From positions 1 to 11,476 of the forward strand of contig JBBRYE010000119.1 in the NCBI GenBank assembly GCA_038237895.1: 11,476 nucleotides of DNA, read 5' to 3'. The translations under genes and the position numbers were made by a program. This DNA is from Pseudopedobacter sp038237895. Lineage in GTDB: Bacteria; Bacteroidota; Bacteroidia; Sphingobacteriales; Sphingobacteriaceae. The notes beneath the pieces are model-generated. The model made no database searches, had not been told where the DNA came from, and was given only the letters and a program-made list of their open reading frames with translations. Positions 1 through 7,052 of this stretch are shown here, in pieces; the stretch's first letter is position 1; each line of letters opens with the position of its first letter.

Positions 1-59
1 ATTTCTTCTTAATTGTATAATTTTACAATCAAGATTGTTTTAAACATTTATTAAATTTA

Positions 60-1106
60 ATGGATAATCATCAAAAAAAAGGAGGCTCAGTTGCCTTGAT
101 TTTAATAGTATTAATAATTGTAGCTTGCGTTTTAATTTTGCCAGGTATTTATAAGAAATACATAAAAGCAAATACAAATATTAATAGCAAAACCTATTTA
201 TATATACCTACCAATGCAAGTTACCAGCAAGTTTTAGATTCTATTGATAAGCACCAATTATTAAAGGATAAAAAAACATTTATAGATTTAGCACAAGGCC
301 GTGAATATAGCTCAAAAATAAAATCAGGCAAGTATCCCCTTAAAAAAGGAATGAATAATAGGCAGATTTTAAATATGCTTATTGCTGGAAATCAGGAACC
401 TGTACAAGTAGGTTTTAGAAACATCAGATTAAAAGAAAACTTCGCCGCCACTGCAGCAAAAAAACTAGAATTTGATTCTACATCCTTAATCAATTTAATT
501 GATTCTGTAGATTTCATTAAAAGCTATGGCTTTACAAAAGATAATATTTATACCCTATTTATCCCAAACTCTTATGAGATGTATTGGAATATTTCTGCCA
601 AAGATTTCTTTGAAAGAATGAACAAGGAATATGAAAAATTTTGGACAGATAAGAGAAAAAACAAAGCTAAAGAAATCGATCTTTCGCCTCAAGAGGTTAC
701 GGTTTTAGCTTCAATTGTAGATGCGGAAGCTTTAATGGATAAAGAAATGCCTACCATTGCTGGTTTATATTTAAATCGTTTAAAAAGAGGGATAAAATTA
801 GAAGCAGACCCCACGGTTATTTTTGCAAACAATGATTTTAGCATAAGGCGAGTTTTAAATAAACAATTAAGAAAAGATTCTCCTTATAACACTTATTTAT
901 ACAAAGGATTACCGCCAGGCCCTATCATGATGCCTTCTATTGCAGCTATAGATGCTGTTTTAAATCATGAAAATCACAACTACATTTACATGTGTGCTAA
1001 AGAAGATTTTTCTGGTTATCATAATTTTGCTGATAATATTAAAGATCATCAGGCCAATGCCAAAAGGTTTCAACAAGCTTTAAATGAAAGAAATATCAAA
1101 AAATAA
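60..1106 (+). CDS. mltG: MltG, endolytic murein transglycosylase (YceG family)
   Basis: 348 aa. MltG is an inner-membrane lytic transglycosylase that cuts inside nascent glycan strands and is thought to end their elongation. A short Lys-containing cytoplasmic N-terminus leads into one membrane segment (about residues 10-30), followed by a periplasmic domain. The YceG signature is clear: ASIVDAEA at 218-225, GLYLNRLKRGIKLEADPTV at 235-253, and SPYNTYLYKGLPPGPI at 274-289. By alignment from memory, Glu223 matches the catalytic Glu of E. coli MltG (second Glu of its EKET motif). The preceding Glu is Asp221 here and the following Thr is Ala224. Length matches the family (about 340). The ATG at 60 leaves a complete membrane anchor and has no visible Shine-Dalgarno, as is usual in Bacteroidota. 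It is the first of three coupled genes; its TAA overlaps the next ATG by one base. The family call is firm; activity is inferred. Confidence 0.95.
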   Translation: MDNHQKKGGSVALILIVLIIVACVLILPGIYKKYIKANTNINSKTYLYIPTNASYQQVLDSIDKHQLLKDKKTFIDLAQGREYSSKIKSGKYPLKKGMNNRQILNMLIAGNQEPVQVGFRNIRLKENFAATAAKKLEFDSTSLINLIDSVDFIKSYGFTKDNIYTLFIPNSYEMYWNISAKDFFERMNKEYEKFWTDKRKNKAKEIDLSPQEVTVLASIVDAEALMDKEMPTIAGLYLNRLKRGIKLEADPTVIFANNDFSIRRVLNKQLRKDSPYNTYLYKGLPPGPIMMPSIAAIDAVLNHENHNYIYMCAKEDFSGYHNFADNIKDHQANAKRFQQALNERNIKK

Positions 1107-1522
1107 TGTTTGAGTTTGAAACCAGCTTGAGAGTGAGATATGCCGATACAGACCAAATGGGTTATGTATATTATGGTAATTATGCTTCTTATTTTGAAGT
1201 TGCCCGTACAGAAATGCTTCGCAGTTTGGGATTGACTTATAGAGGTATGGAACAAGATGGTGTGATGATGCCTGTTTTAGAGATGAAATCGAAATACATT
1301 AAGCCAGCTTTATATGATGAGGTACTAAAAATTAAGGTAACAATTCATCAAAAACCAAGCGTAAGGATTATTTTCGTTTATGAATTATTTAACGAAAACA
1401 ATGATCTCATCCACATTGGTGAAACTACTTTAGTTTTTGTAAATATAGAGAAGAACAAACCTTGTTTGGCACCAAAAAACTTTATGGAAAAGATTGAAAC
1501 TTATTTTCCTAACTTAGATTAA
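1106..1522 (+). CDS. YbgC/4-hydroxybenzoyl-CoA thioesterase-family acyl-CoA thioesterase (hotdog fold)
   Basis: 138 aa, the usual length for a single-hotdog thioesterase. Such enzymes hydrolyse acyl-CoA (or acyl-ACP) thioesters in the cytoplasm. The N-terminal signature RYADTDQMGYVYYGNY (residues 11-26) followed by FEVARTEMLRSLGLTY is diagnostic; Asp16 sits at the expected catalytic Asp. Where the proteobacterial YbgC motif reads V-Y-H-x-x-Y, this protein has Tyr23 instead of His. I recall this as common in Bacteroidota homologues, but have not checked it. The start ATG overlaps the stop of mltG (TAATG at 1104-1108), and its own TAA overlaps the following ATG (1520-1524), so it is probably translationally coupled on both sides. 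In Proteobacteria ybgC lies with tol-pal; here it is wedged between two envelope genes. Substrate unknown; a lipid or CoA housekeeping role is only inferred. Confidence 0.9.
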   Translation: MFEFETSLRVRYADTDQMGYVYYGNYASYFEVARTEMLRSLGLTYRGMEQDGVMMPVLEMKSKYIKPALYDEVLKIKVTIHQKPSVRIIFVYELFNENNDLIHIGETTLVFVNIEKNKPCLAPKNFMEKIETYFPNLD

Positions 1523-2502
1523 TGCTTTGGTTTCATCAATTTCTTTTAAGATTTAAATTTTACCAAACCTTTATTGAGTGGACAAAGGTGATAGTATTGC
1601 CTGGTTTTAGTCCACTTCCCCTTTATACCGTTGCATCTTTTTTCTTTCAGGAAATACAAAAAGATTCTTTGGTAAACAAAGCTTCTTCTTTAGCCTATAA
1701 TTTTATGATGGCTTTATTCCCTTCTATCATCTTTCTGTTTACTTTAATCCCTTACATCCCGATAGATAACTTTCAAAATCAGTTAATGGCACTTATCTCT
1801 ATATTATTACCAGAAAATGCCTATTTAGCTTTCGAATCTACTTTAGAAGATATTGTAAAAAATCAAAATTCTAAATTATTATCATTAGGATTTATACTTG
1901 CTCTATTTTTTGCAACCAACGGTATCAATACATTAATGCAGGCATTTAATAAATCATCACTAATTGTAGAAACACGTACTTGGTTTAAACAAAGAGTGGT
2001 TGCCTTAAACCTTACTTTATTAACAGCCTTTTCATTGATAATTGGTGTAGCTGTAATGGTAATTGGTGAGTTTATAATCACTTTTGTAAGAAATGAATTA
2101 CATTTAAAAGATGGTGCTTTTTGGATCTATTTAATTATGATTAGCCGGTGGCTGATAATTATAGTTGTATATTTTGTTACTACTTCTTTGTTATATAGAT
2201 ACGGACCCGCAAATTCTAAAAAGTGGAAGTTTTTTAGTGCTGGTTCTTGGTTTGCCACAATTTTAGCGGTTTTAACCTCTTTAGGATTTACCTATTACAT
2301 TAATAATTTTGGTGCATATAATAAACTTTACGGTTCTATTGGAACTTTATTAGTTGTTATGATTTGGCTATATCTTAATTCTTTAATTTTATTAATTGGT
2401 TTTGAATTAAACGCCAGTCTTGATTTATCCAAAAGAACTGTTAAAATACATAAACCACGATTTAACACTTTTAAATCAGCCAACATAGAAAAATTAGGAT
2501 AA
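1522..2502 (+). CDS. YihY/BrkB-family integral inner-membrane protein
   Basis: 326 aa polytopic membrane protein of the YihY/virulence factor BrkB family (the family once misannotated as ribonuclease BN). Hydrophobic segments lie at about 58-78, 116-134, 157-189, 203-225, 237-260 and 274-296, giving the six expected helices. The C-terminal family signature is clear: a YGSIGTLLVVMIWLYLN stretch at 270-286 followed by GFELNAS at 293-299. SLAYNFMMALFPSIIFLF (56-73) fits the family's first helix, and ATNGINTLMQAFN (131-143) is also typical. The function of the family is not settled; transport or envelope roles have been proposed. The ATG at 1522 overlaps the thioesterase stop in TAATG, making it the third coupled gene. 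A strong terminator follows directly after the stop. Confidence 0.9.
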   Translation: MLWFHQFLLRFKFYQTFIEWTKVIVLPGFSPLPLYTVASFFFQEIQKDSLVNKASSLAYNFMMALFPSIIFLFTLIPYIPIDNFQNQLMALISILLPENAYLAFESTLEDIVKNQNSKLLSLGFILALFFATNGINTLMQAFNKSSLIVETRTWFKQRVVALNLTLLTAFSLIIGVAVMVIGEFIITFVRNELHLKDGAFWIYLIMISRWLIIIVVYFVTTSLLYRYGPANSKKWKFFSAGSWFATILAVLTSLGFTYYINNFGAYNKLYGSIGTLLVVMIWLYLNSLILLIGFELNASLDLSKRTVKIHKPRFNTFKSANIEKLG

Positions 2503-2535
2503 AAAAAGTCCCAAAGAAATTTGGGACTTTTTTTT
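2502..2535. terminator. Bidirectional rho-independent terminator
   Basis: The core stem GTCCCAAA (2508-2515) and TTTGGGAC (2520-2527) pairs perfectly around a GAAA loop. An A-run on the left and eight T on the right (2528-2535) extend the stem and form the U tract. The A-run gives the same U tract on the opposite strand, so the element can end both the mltG-thioesterase-yihY transcript (+) and the gyrA-TPR transcript (-), whose last stop codon is at 2552-2554. Confidence 0.93.
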
Positions 2536-2551
2536 ATTTACTTGATTGAAA

Positions 2552-3730
2552 TTACATTTGATCTAAAGTCTTTTTTATTTCTGCAGCTTTATCTAATTTA
2601 TTCAGCTTAATATAAACCTCTCTTAAAGTATTTAAAGTGTTTATATCTTTTGGGTTAAGTTCTTTCGCTTTTTCTAGCAATGGAAGAGATTTACCTAATT
2701 CAGTTTCAAATTTTTTCTTTAACTCACTATATTTAGCATCAGATGTTTTGTTGTTAGGTAGTTTATTAGCCTGAGTAATGTATTCGTTTCCTTTATTAAT
2801 ATAAATAACAGCTAGGTTATAAATCGCATCTGCATAGCTAGGGTCAATTTCTAAAGCTTTATTATAAGCTTCTTCTGCTTTATCTAATTGTTTATTAGCA
2901 GAGTAAGCAACACCAGCAACAAAATATAACGTTTTGTTTTTTGGGTCTTTAGCAATTGCATTTTCTATTTTAGAGATTTGCTTTGAAGCTTGTCCACGAT
3001 TTAGATAAATATTTAACTCGTCATAAATCAAAGTCATAAATTCTGGATGTTTTACTCTACCTTCTTCTATTACTTTTAAGGCATTTGTAGTATCCGTTTT
3101 AGCTAAATAAACTTTAGCTAACTCATCATACAAAGCAGGGTTTTTAGGATTTACCTCAATTGTCTTTCTATAATATTTAGCAGCCTCATCGTACATTTGC
3201 GCACTATTTGCAGCAATTGCGGTATACATATTGAAAAGAGAATCTTGTGGCTTAACGTCTGCAATAAATTTAAAAGAACTATAAGCTTCCTTGTAATCTT
3301 TTTTGTTAAAAGCTGCAACTCCTTTGTTTTGCATCATTATAGCCAAATTTTGCTCAGAACTCTCAATATACTTTACATTTTCCTTTTTTGTATCTAATTC
3401 TTTAGCTTTAATTAATGCTTCTTGAGCGGTTTTAAAAGCAGATTCTGAATTGGCTTTATTAACCGTATCTGTAACGGAGATAGATGAAAAAATAATTGAA
3501 CGATAAGCCCATAATTCTGCATCATCTTTTGTTTTAGCATTTATTATTGCCTTTTCTGTTGATTCTTTAGCCAAGTTTAAAAACTCCAATTGTTTTTTCA
3601 TTGGAGATTTAGTTTGCAATCCTACCTCATATAGGGCATAATTTTGTTTGGCACTAGCAATTTCACTTTTTTGCGCAAAAGCAACAAAAAAGTAAGAAAG
3701 CATCATTAAACTTAAAATGGTCTTTTTCAT
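2552..3730 (-). CDS. Secreted TPR-repeat protein downstream of gyrA
   Basis: 392 aa. The N-terminus (KK charge, hydrophobic stretch LSLMMLSYFFVAFA, residues 6-19, then Gln) is a signal peptide with likely cleavage after Ala19, so the protein is exported to the periplasm. The remainder is helical TPR sequence. Units can be seen at about 134-165, 166-197 (NSAQMYDEAAKYYRKTIEVN), 198-230, 265-297 (AYSANKQLDKAEEAYNKALE) and 299-311, with a Lys-rich insertion at about 312-346, and a last unit at about 363-390. TPR arrays bind other proteins, and no catalytic motif is visible. The gene starts 23 nt after gyrA's stop on the same strand with no terminator between, so the two are probably co-transcribed. 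It ends just before the shared terminator. Specific function unknown; a periplasmic scaffold is only an inference. Confidence 0.88.
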   Translation of the reverse strand: MKKTILSLMMLSYFFVAFAQKSEIASAKQNYALYEVGLQTKSPMKKQLEFLNLAKESTEKAIINAKTKDDAELWAYRSIIFSSISVTDTVNKANSESAFKTAQEALIKAKELDTKKENVKYIESSEQNLAIMMQNKGVAAFNKKDYKEAYSSFKFIADVKPQDSLFNMYTAIAANSAQMYDEAAKYYRKTIEVNPKNPALYDELAKVYLAKTDTTNALKVIEEGRVKHPEFMTLIYDELNIYLNRGQASKQISKIENAIAKDPKNKTLYFVAGVAYSANKQLDKAEEAYNKALEIDPSYADAIYNLAVIYINKGNEYITQANKLPNNKTSDAKYSELKKKFETELGKSLPLLEKAKELNPKDINTLNTLREVYIKLNKLDKAAEIKKTLDQM

Positions 3731-3753
3731 TCTTTAAAATTGTTGTTTCTAAT

Positions 3754-6366
3754 TTAGTTTTCTTCTTCGTTATTATCTTCTTCTTTGTCTTCTGAAGCAT
3801 TATCTTCTGCCTCAATATCCTCATCTAAATCTTCAGGAAATTCTTCCACATCTAAAACTTCTCCATCGGTTACGATAACGCTTTCATCCAAAACTTCTTC
3901 GTCATCATGTTCTACTTTGGCAACTGATGCGATAGAATCTTTTCCTTTCAAGGTTATCAATCTAACACCTTGGGTTGCTCTTCCCATTACTCTTAAACTG
4001 CTCATCGCAATTCTTATTACAATACCAGAACGATTAATGATCATTAAATCGTCTTTATCGGTTACATCTTTTATAGAAACCAATTTACCGGTTTTTTCAG
4101 TAACATTGATGGTTTTTACTCCTTTACCACCTCTGTTGGTTACTCTATAATCATCTACATCTGTACGCTTTCCGTAACCGTTTTCTGAGACTACCAAAAT
4201 AGTACTTTCATTCGACTCAACACTTATCATACCAACAACCTCATCATCGGGTGATGATAGGGTAATTCCTCTTACGCCGGTAGCAGTTCTACCCATTGGT
4301 CTAACTTTAGATTCGTTAAATCTGATTGCTCTTCCGCTGCGCAAAGCCATTACAATTTCTGATGTACCAGAAGTTAAGTTTGCTTCTAATAATTCATCAC
4401 CATCGTTAATATTAATGGCATTAATACCATTACTACGTGGACGACTGTAAGCCTGTAAAGTTGTTTTTTTGATGGTACCTTTTTTGGTACACATAATTAT
4501 GTAGTTGTTTGCCAAATATTCTTGGTCTTTTAAATTAACAACTTTTACATAAGCCCTAACCTTTTCTTCTTTATCTATATTTATGATATTTTGAAGCGCC
4601 CTTCCTTTACTTGTTCTTGTCCCCTCAGGAATTTCAAAAACCCTTAGCCAATAACACTTTCCTTTGTCGGTAAAAAACAATAAATAATTATGGTTTGATG
4701 CAATAAAAATACGTTCAATAAAATCTTCATCTCTAGAATTAGAGCCTAAACTACCTTTACCTCCTCTACCTTGAGTTCGATATTCTGTTAAGGCAGTTCT
4801 TTTCATATAGCCTTCTCTAGAAATGGTAATTACAACGTCTTCATCTTCGATGAAATCTTCAGTCATCATTTCTGCTGCCGAGTGAACTATTTGCGTTCTA
4901 CGTTCGTCACCATATTTTTCTTTCATCTCTAGCAATTCATCTTTGATGATTTGCATTCTTAAACCCTCATCGTTTAAGATAGAGTTTAAGTATTCGATGG
5001 TTTTCATCAATTCTGCATATTCGTCTTTAATCTTATCTCTTTCAAGACCAGTTAAACGACGAAGCGTCATATCTAAAATTGCCCTCGCCTGGATATCAGA
5101 TAATCCAAACTCAGAAATTAAACCTAATCTTGCTTCTTCTGGAGTTTGGGAAGCCCTAATCAGTTTAATTACTTCTTCAATATGATCTAAAGCAATTAAT
5201 AAACCTTCTAAAATATGAGCTCTCTTTTCTGCTTCAGCGAGTTCAAATTTGGTTCTTCTAACCACAACTTCATGGCGGTGCTCTACAAAATGACGAATCA
5301 AATCCTTAAGATTTAACATCATTGGGCGACCATGCACTAAAGCGATATTATTAACACTAAAAGAAGTTTGTAAAGCAGTGTGTTTGTAAAGGTTATTTAG
5401 AACGATAGCAGCATTGGCATCACGCTTAATCTCATAAACAACACGCATTCCATCTCTATCAGATTCATCCCTGATTTCAGAAATACCTTCAATTTTTTTC
5501 TCGTTAACCAAATCGGCAGTACGCTCAATCATCATGGCTTTATTTACCTGATAAGGTATTTCGCTCACAATAATTCGCTCTCTATCGTTTGGTAATGTTT
5601 CAATCTCGGCAACGGCTCGCATCATGATACGTCCGCGACCAGTTTCGAAAGCGTCTTTTACCCCTTCGTAACCGTAAATGATACCTCCTGTTGGGAAATC
5701 TGGTGCCTTAACATATTGCATTAATTCTGGTATTTCAATATCGTTATTATCGATATAAGCCATAATACCATCAATACACTCTGTTAAATTATGCGGAGCC
5801 ATATTAGTAGCCATACCTACTGCAATACCACTACCTCCATTAACCAATAAATTGGGGAATTTACAAGGTAAAACAGTTGGCTCTTGTAAGGAATCATCAA
5901 AGTTTAAACGATAATCAATCGTATCTTTATTGATGTCAGCCAACATCTCTTCGGCCATTTTTTTGAAACGAGCCTCTGTATAACGCATTGCAGCCGGCGA
6001 ATCACCATCAATTGACCCAAAGTTACCTTGACCGTCTACTAATGGATAACGTAAGCTCCAGGGTTGTGCCATACGCACCATGGTATCATAAACTGAGCTA
6101 TCACCATGAGGGTGATATTTACCTAAAACCTCCCCAACAATACGGGCAGATTTTTTATAAGGCTTATTACTTGCCAAACCTAAATCTAACATGCCGTACA
6201 AAACCCTGCGGTGTACGGGCTTTAATCCATCTCTTACATCGGGCAAAGCCCTGGAAACAATAACCGACATTGAATAATCAATGTAAGCGGATTTCATTTC
6301 TTCCTCGATATTTATTTTTATGATTTTATCAAACTGTGCTTCGCCTGAATCTGTGTCTTCTGCCAT
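3754..6366 (-). CDS. gyrA: DNA gyrase subunit A
   Basis: 870 aa, close to E. coli GyrA (875). GyrA cleaves and rejoins DNA in the GyrA2GyrB2 complex that introduces negative supercoils. The breakage-reunion domain begins with SAYIDYSMSVIVSRALPDVR (26-45) and contains the catalytic Tyr129 in AAMRYTEAR (E. coli Tyr122). In the quinolone-resistance region HPHGDSSVYD (85-94), Ser90 and Asp94 match E. coli Ser83 and Asp87 in unmutated form; Ser91 replaces Ala84. The C-terminal beta-pinwheel runs from about 510 and includes a GyrA-box, QGRGGKG (532-538), which distinguishes GyrA from ParC. The box has Gly in place of the usual second-position Arg. A related NRGGKG lies at 744-749. The tail (820-870) has 27 Asp/Glu in 51 residues. 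It is the first gene of a probable operon with the TPR gene. Confidence 0.97.
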   Translation of the reverse strand: MAEDTDSGEAQFDKIIKINIEEEMKSAYIDYSMSVIVSRALPDVRDGLKPVHRRVLYGMLDLGLASNKPYKKSARIVGEVLGKYHPHGDSSVYDTMVRMAQPWSLRYPLVDGQGNFGSIDGDSPAAMRYTEARFKKMAEEMLADINKDTIDYRLNFDDSLQEPTVLPCKFPNLLVNGGSGIAVGMATNMAPHNLTECIDGIMAYIDNNDIEIPELMQYVKAPDFPTGGIIYGYEGVKDAFETGRGRIMMRAVAEIETLPNDRERIIVSEIPYQVNKAMMIERTADLVNEKKIEGISEIRDESDRDGMRVVYEIKRDANAAIVLNNLYKHTALQTSFSVNNIALVHGRPMMLNLKDLIRHFVEHRHEVVVRRTKFELAEAEKRAHILEGLLIALDHIEEVIKLIRASQTPEEARLGLISEFGLSDIQARAILDMTLRRLTGLERDKIKDEYAELMKTIEYLNSILNDEGLRMQIIKDELLEMKEKYGDERRTQIVHSAAEMMTEDFIEDEDVVITISREGYMKRTALTEYRTQGRGGKGSLGSNSRDEDFIERIFIASNHNYLLFFTDKGKCYWLRVFEIPEGTRTSKGRALQNIINIDKEEKVRAYVKVVNLKDQEYLANNYIIMCTKKGTIKKTTLQAYSRPRSNGINAININDGDELLEANLTSGTSEIVMALRSGRAIRFNESKVRPMGRTATGVRGITLSSPDDEVVGMISVESNESTILVVSENGYGKRTDVDDYRVTNRGGKGVKTINVTEKTGKLVSIKDVTDKDDLMIINRSGIVIRIAMSSLRVMGRATQGVRLITLKGKDSIASVAKVEHDDEEVLDESVIVTDGEVLDVEEFPEDLDEDIEAEDNASEDKEEDNNEEEN

Positions 6367-6595
6367 AATTTAGTTTATTCAAAAATAAAGGGCTTTACCC
6401 TTAAAAAATTTGTATGCGAAGTTAATAAATTAAGCCTAATTGGAGGCTTCTAAAAGTAAATTTTTAAGCAAATTATTTGTCTTTTTTTAAGTTTTTGAAG
6501 AAGTCTGCAAAAATGATCATCAAATTTTTTCAACGCTATTATTAAGAATCTTAGTTACTAAAAATCGAAATGCTAAAAAATTCGTTTATATAGTA
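6367..6595. promoter_or_regulatory. AT-rich divergent intergenic region upstream of gyrA and the lipoprotein gene
   Basis: 229 bp between two divergent start codons, so it should contain the promoters of gyrA (-) and of the lipoprotein gene (+). I could not place either promoter: no convincing TTG / TAnnTTTG pair is visible. The best - strand candidate is a GTTG near 6534-6531 with CATTTTTG about 15 nt further on, a one-mismatch -7 element with spacing shorter than usual. Two short inverted repeats lie on the gyrA side: AAGCCT-AATTGG-AGGCTT (6432-6449), and AAGGG-CTTTA-CCCTT (6388-6402), which probably falls in the gyrA leader. Any regulatory role is speculative. Confidence 0.35.
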
Positions 6596-7051
6596 ATGAA
6601 TAATAATACAAACTCAAAAACCATTAAATTATTTGTTTTAACAATGTTTATTGGATTATTTTTTTCCATATCATCTTGTAAAAAAGATGAAAATATTGCA
6701 CCAAATTTTTCTAAAATAGAAGGTACTTGGAGCTTAGTATCAACAAAATATACCTCTTATATTAATGGACAAATTACTGAAGACAGTCTATTTAATAATA
6801 CGGAACCAACTTCTATTACTTTTAGTGATGGTTCTTACGTTAAAAGAATAGATAATAAAATAGATGATACTGGAAAATATACCTTTGAAAATAATATTCT
6901 CTCTTTAAAAAATTTAAAAGATTCTGTAAATTTTTTAGAAGTTGAAGTACTTAATAACACCACTTTGGTTACTAAAATTGATGAAAATTATAAAAATAAC
7001 AATAATACTGAAAGGTATATAGTTGAATTTAATTATTCTAAAGCAAATTGA
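6596..7051 (+). CDS. Small lipocalin-like lipoprotein, hypothetical
   Basis: 151 aa. A lipoprotein signal is visible: Lys8 and Lys11, a hydrophobic stretch (12-23), then SISSCKKDE with Cys28 as the probable lipidated residue. After the Cys, IEGTWSLVS (41-49) carries the G-x-W motif typical of lipocalin-like domains of Bacteroidota lipoproteins. It is followed by short alternating beta-type segments (SITFSDGSYVKRI, GKYTFENNILSL, TTLVTKI) expected of a small beta-barrel. Length (about 120 residues after Cys) suits that fold. Ligand and function are unknown. The gene is about 23% GC by hand count, clearly lower than gyrA or accC, and rich in Asn and Lys; this may mean a fast-evolving or recently gained gene. 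It stands alone on its strand, and its stop is one base from the stop of the convergent gene. The ATG at 6596 gives a full signal peptide. Confidence 0.72.
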   Translation: MNNNTNSKTIKLFVLTMFIGLFFSISSCKKDENIAPNFSKIEGTWSLVSTKYTSYINGQITEDSLFNNTEPTSITFSDGSYVKRIDNKIDDTGKYTFENNILSLKNLKDSVNFLEVEVLNNTTLVTKIDENYKNNNNTERYIVEFNYSKAN

Positions 7052-7052
7052 T

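Noticed and set aside
12..29. ATTGTA / TACAAT inverted repeat upstream of mltG as a terminator
   Set aside because: Six A/T-rich pairs only and no T-run after it; too weak to call.
3785..4150. Ser-rich open frame on the + strand opposite the gyrA 3' end
   Set aside because: It is the complement of the acidic-tail codons (GAA/GAT/TCT-type bias) and has no independent support.
3754..6366. ParC (topoisomerase IV) as an alternative to GyrA
   Set aside because: A recognisable GyrA-box, full six-blade-length C-terminal domain, acidic tail and overall length favour GyrA.
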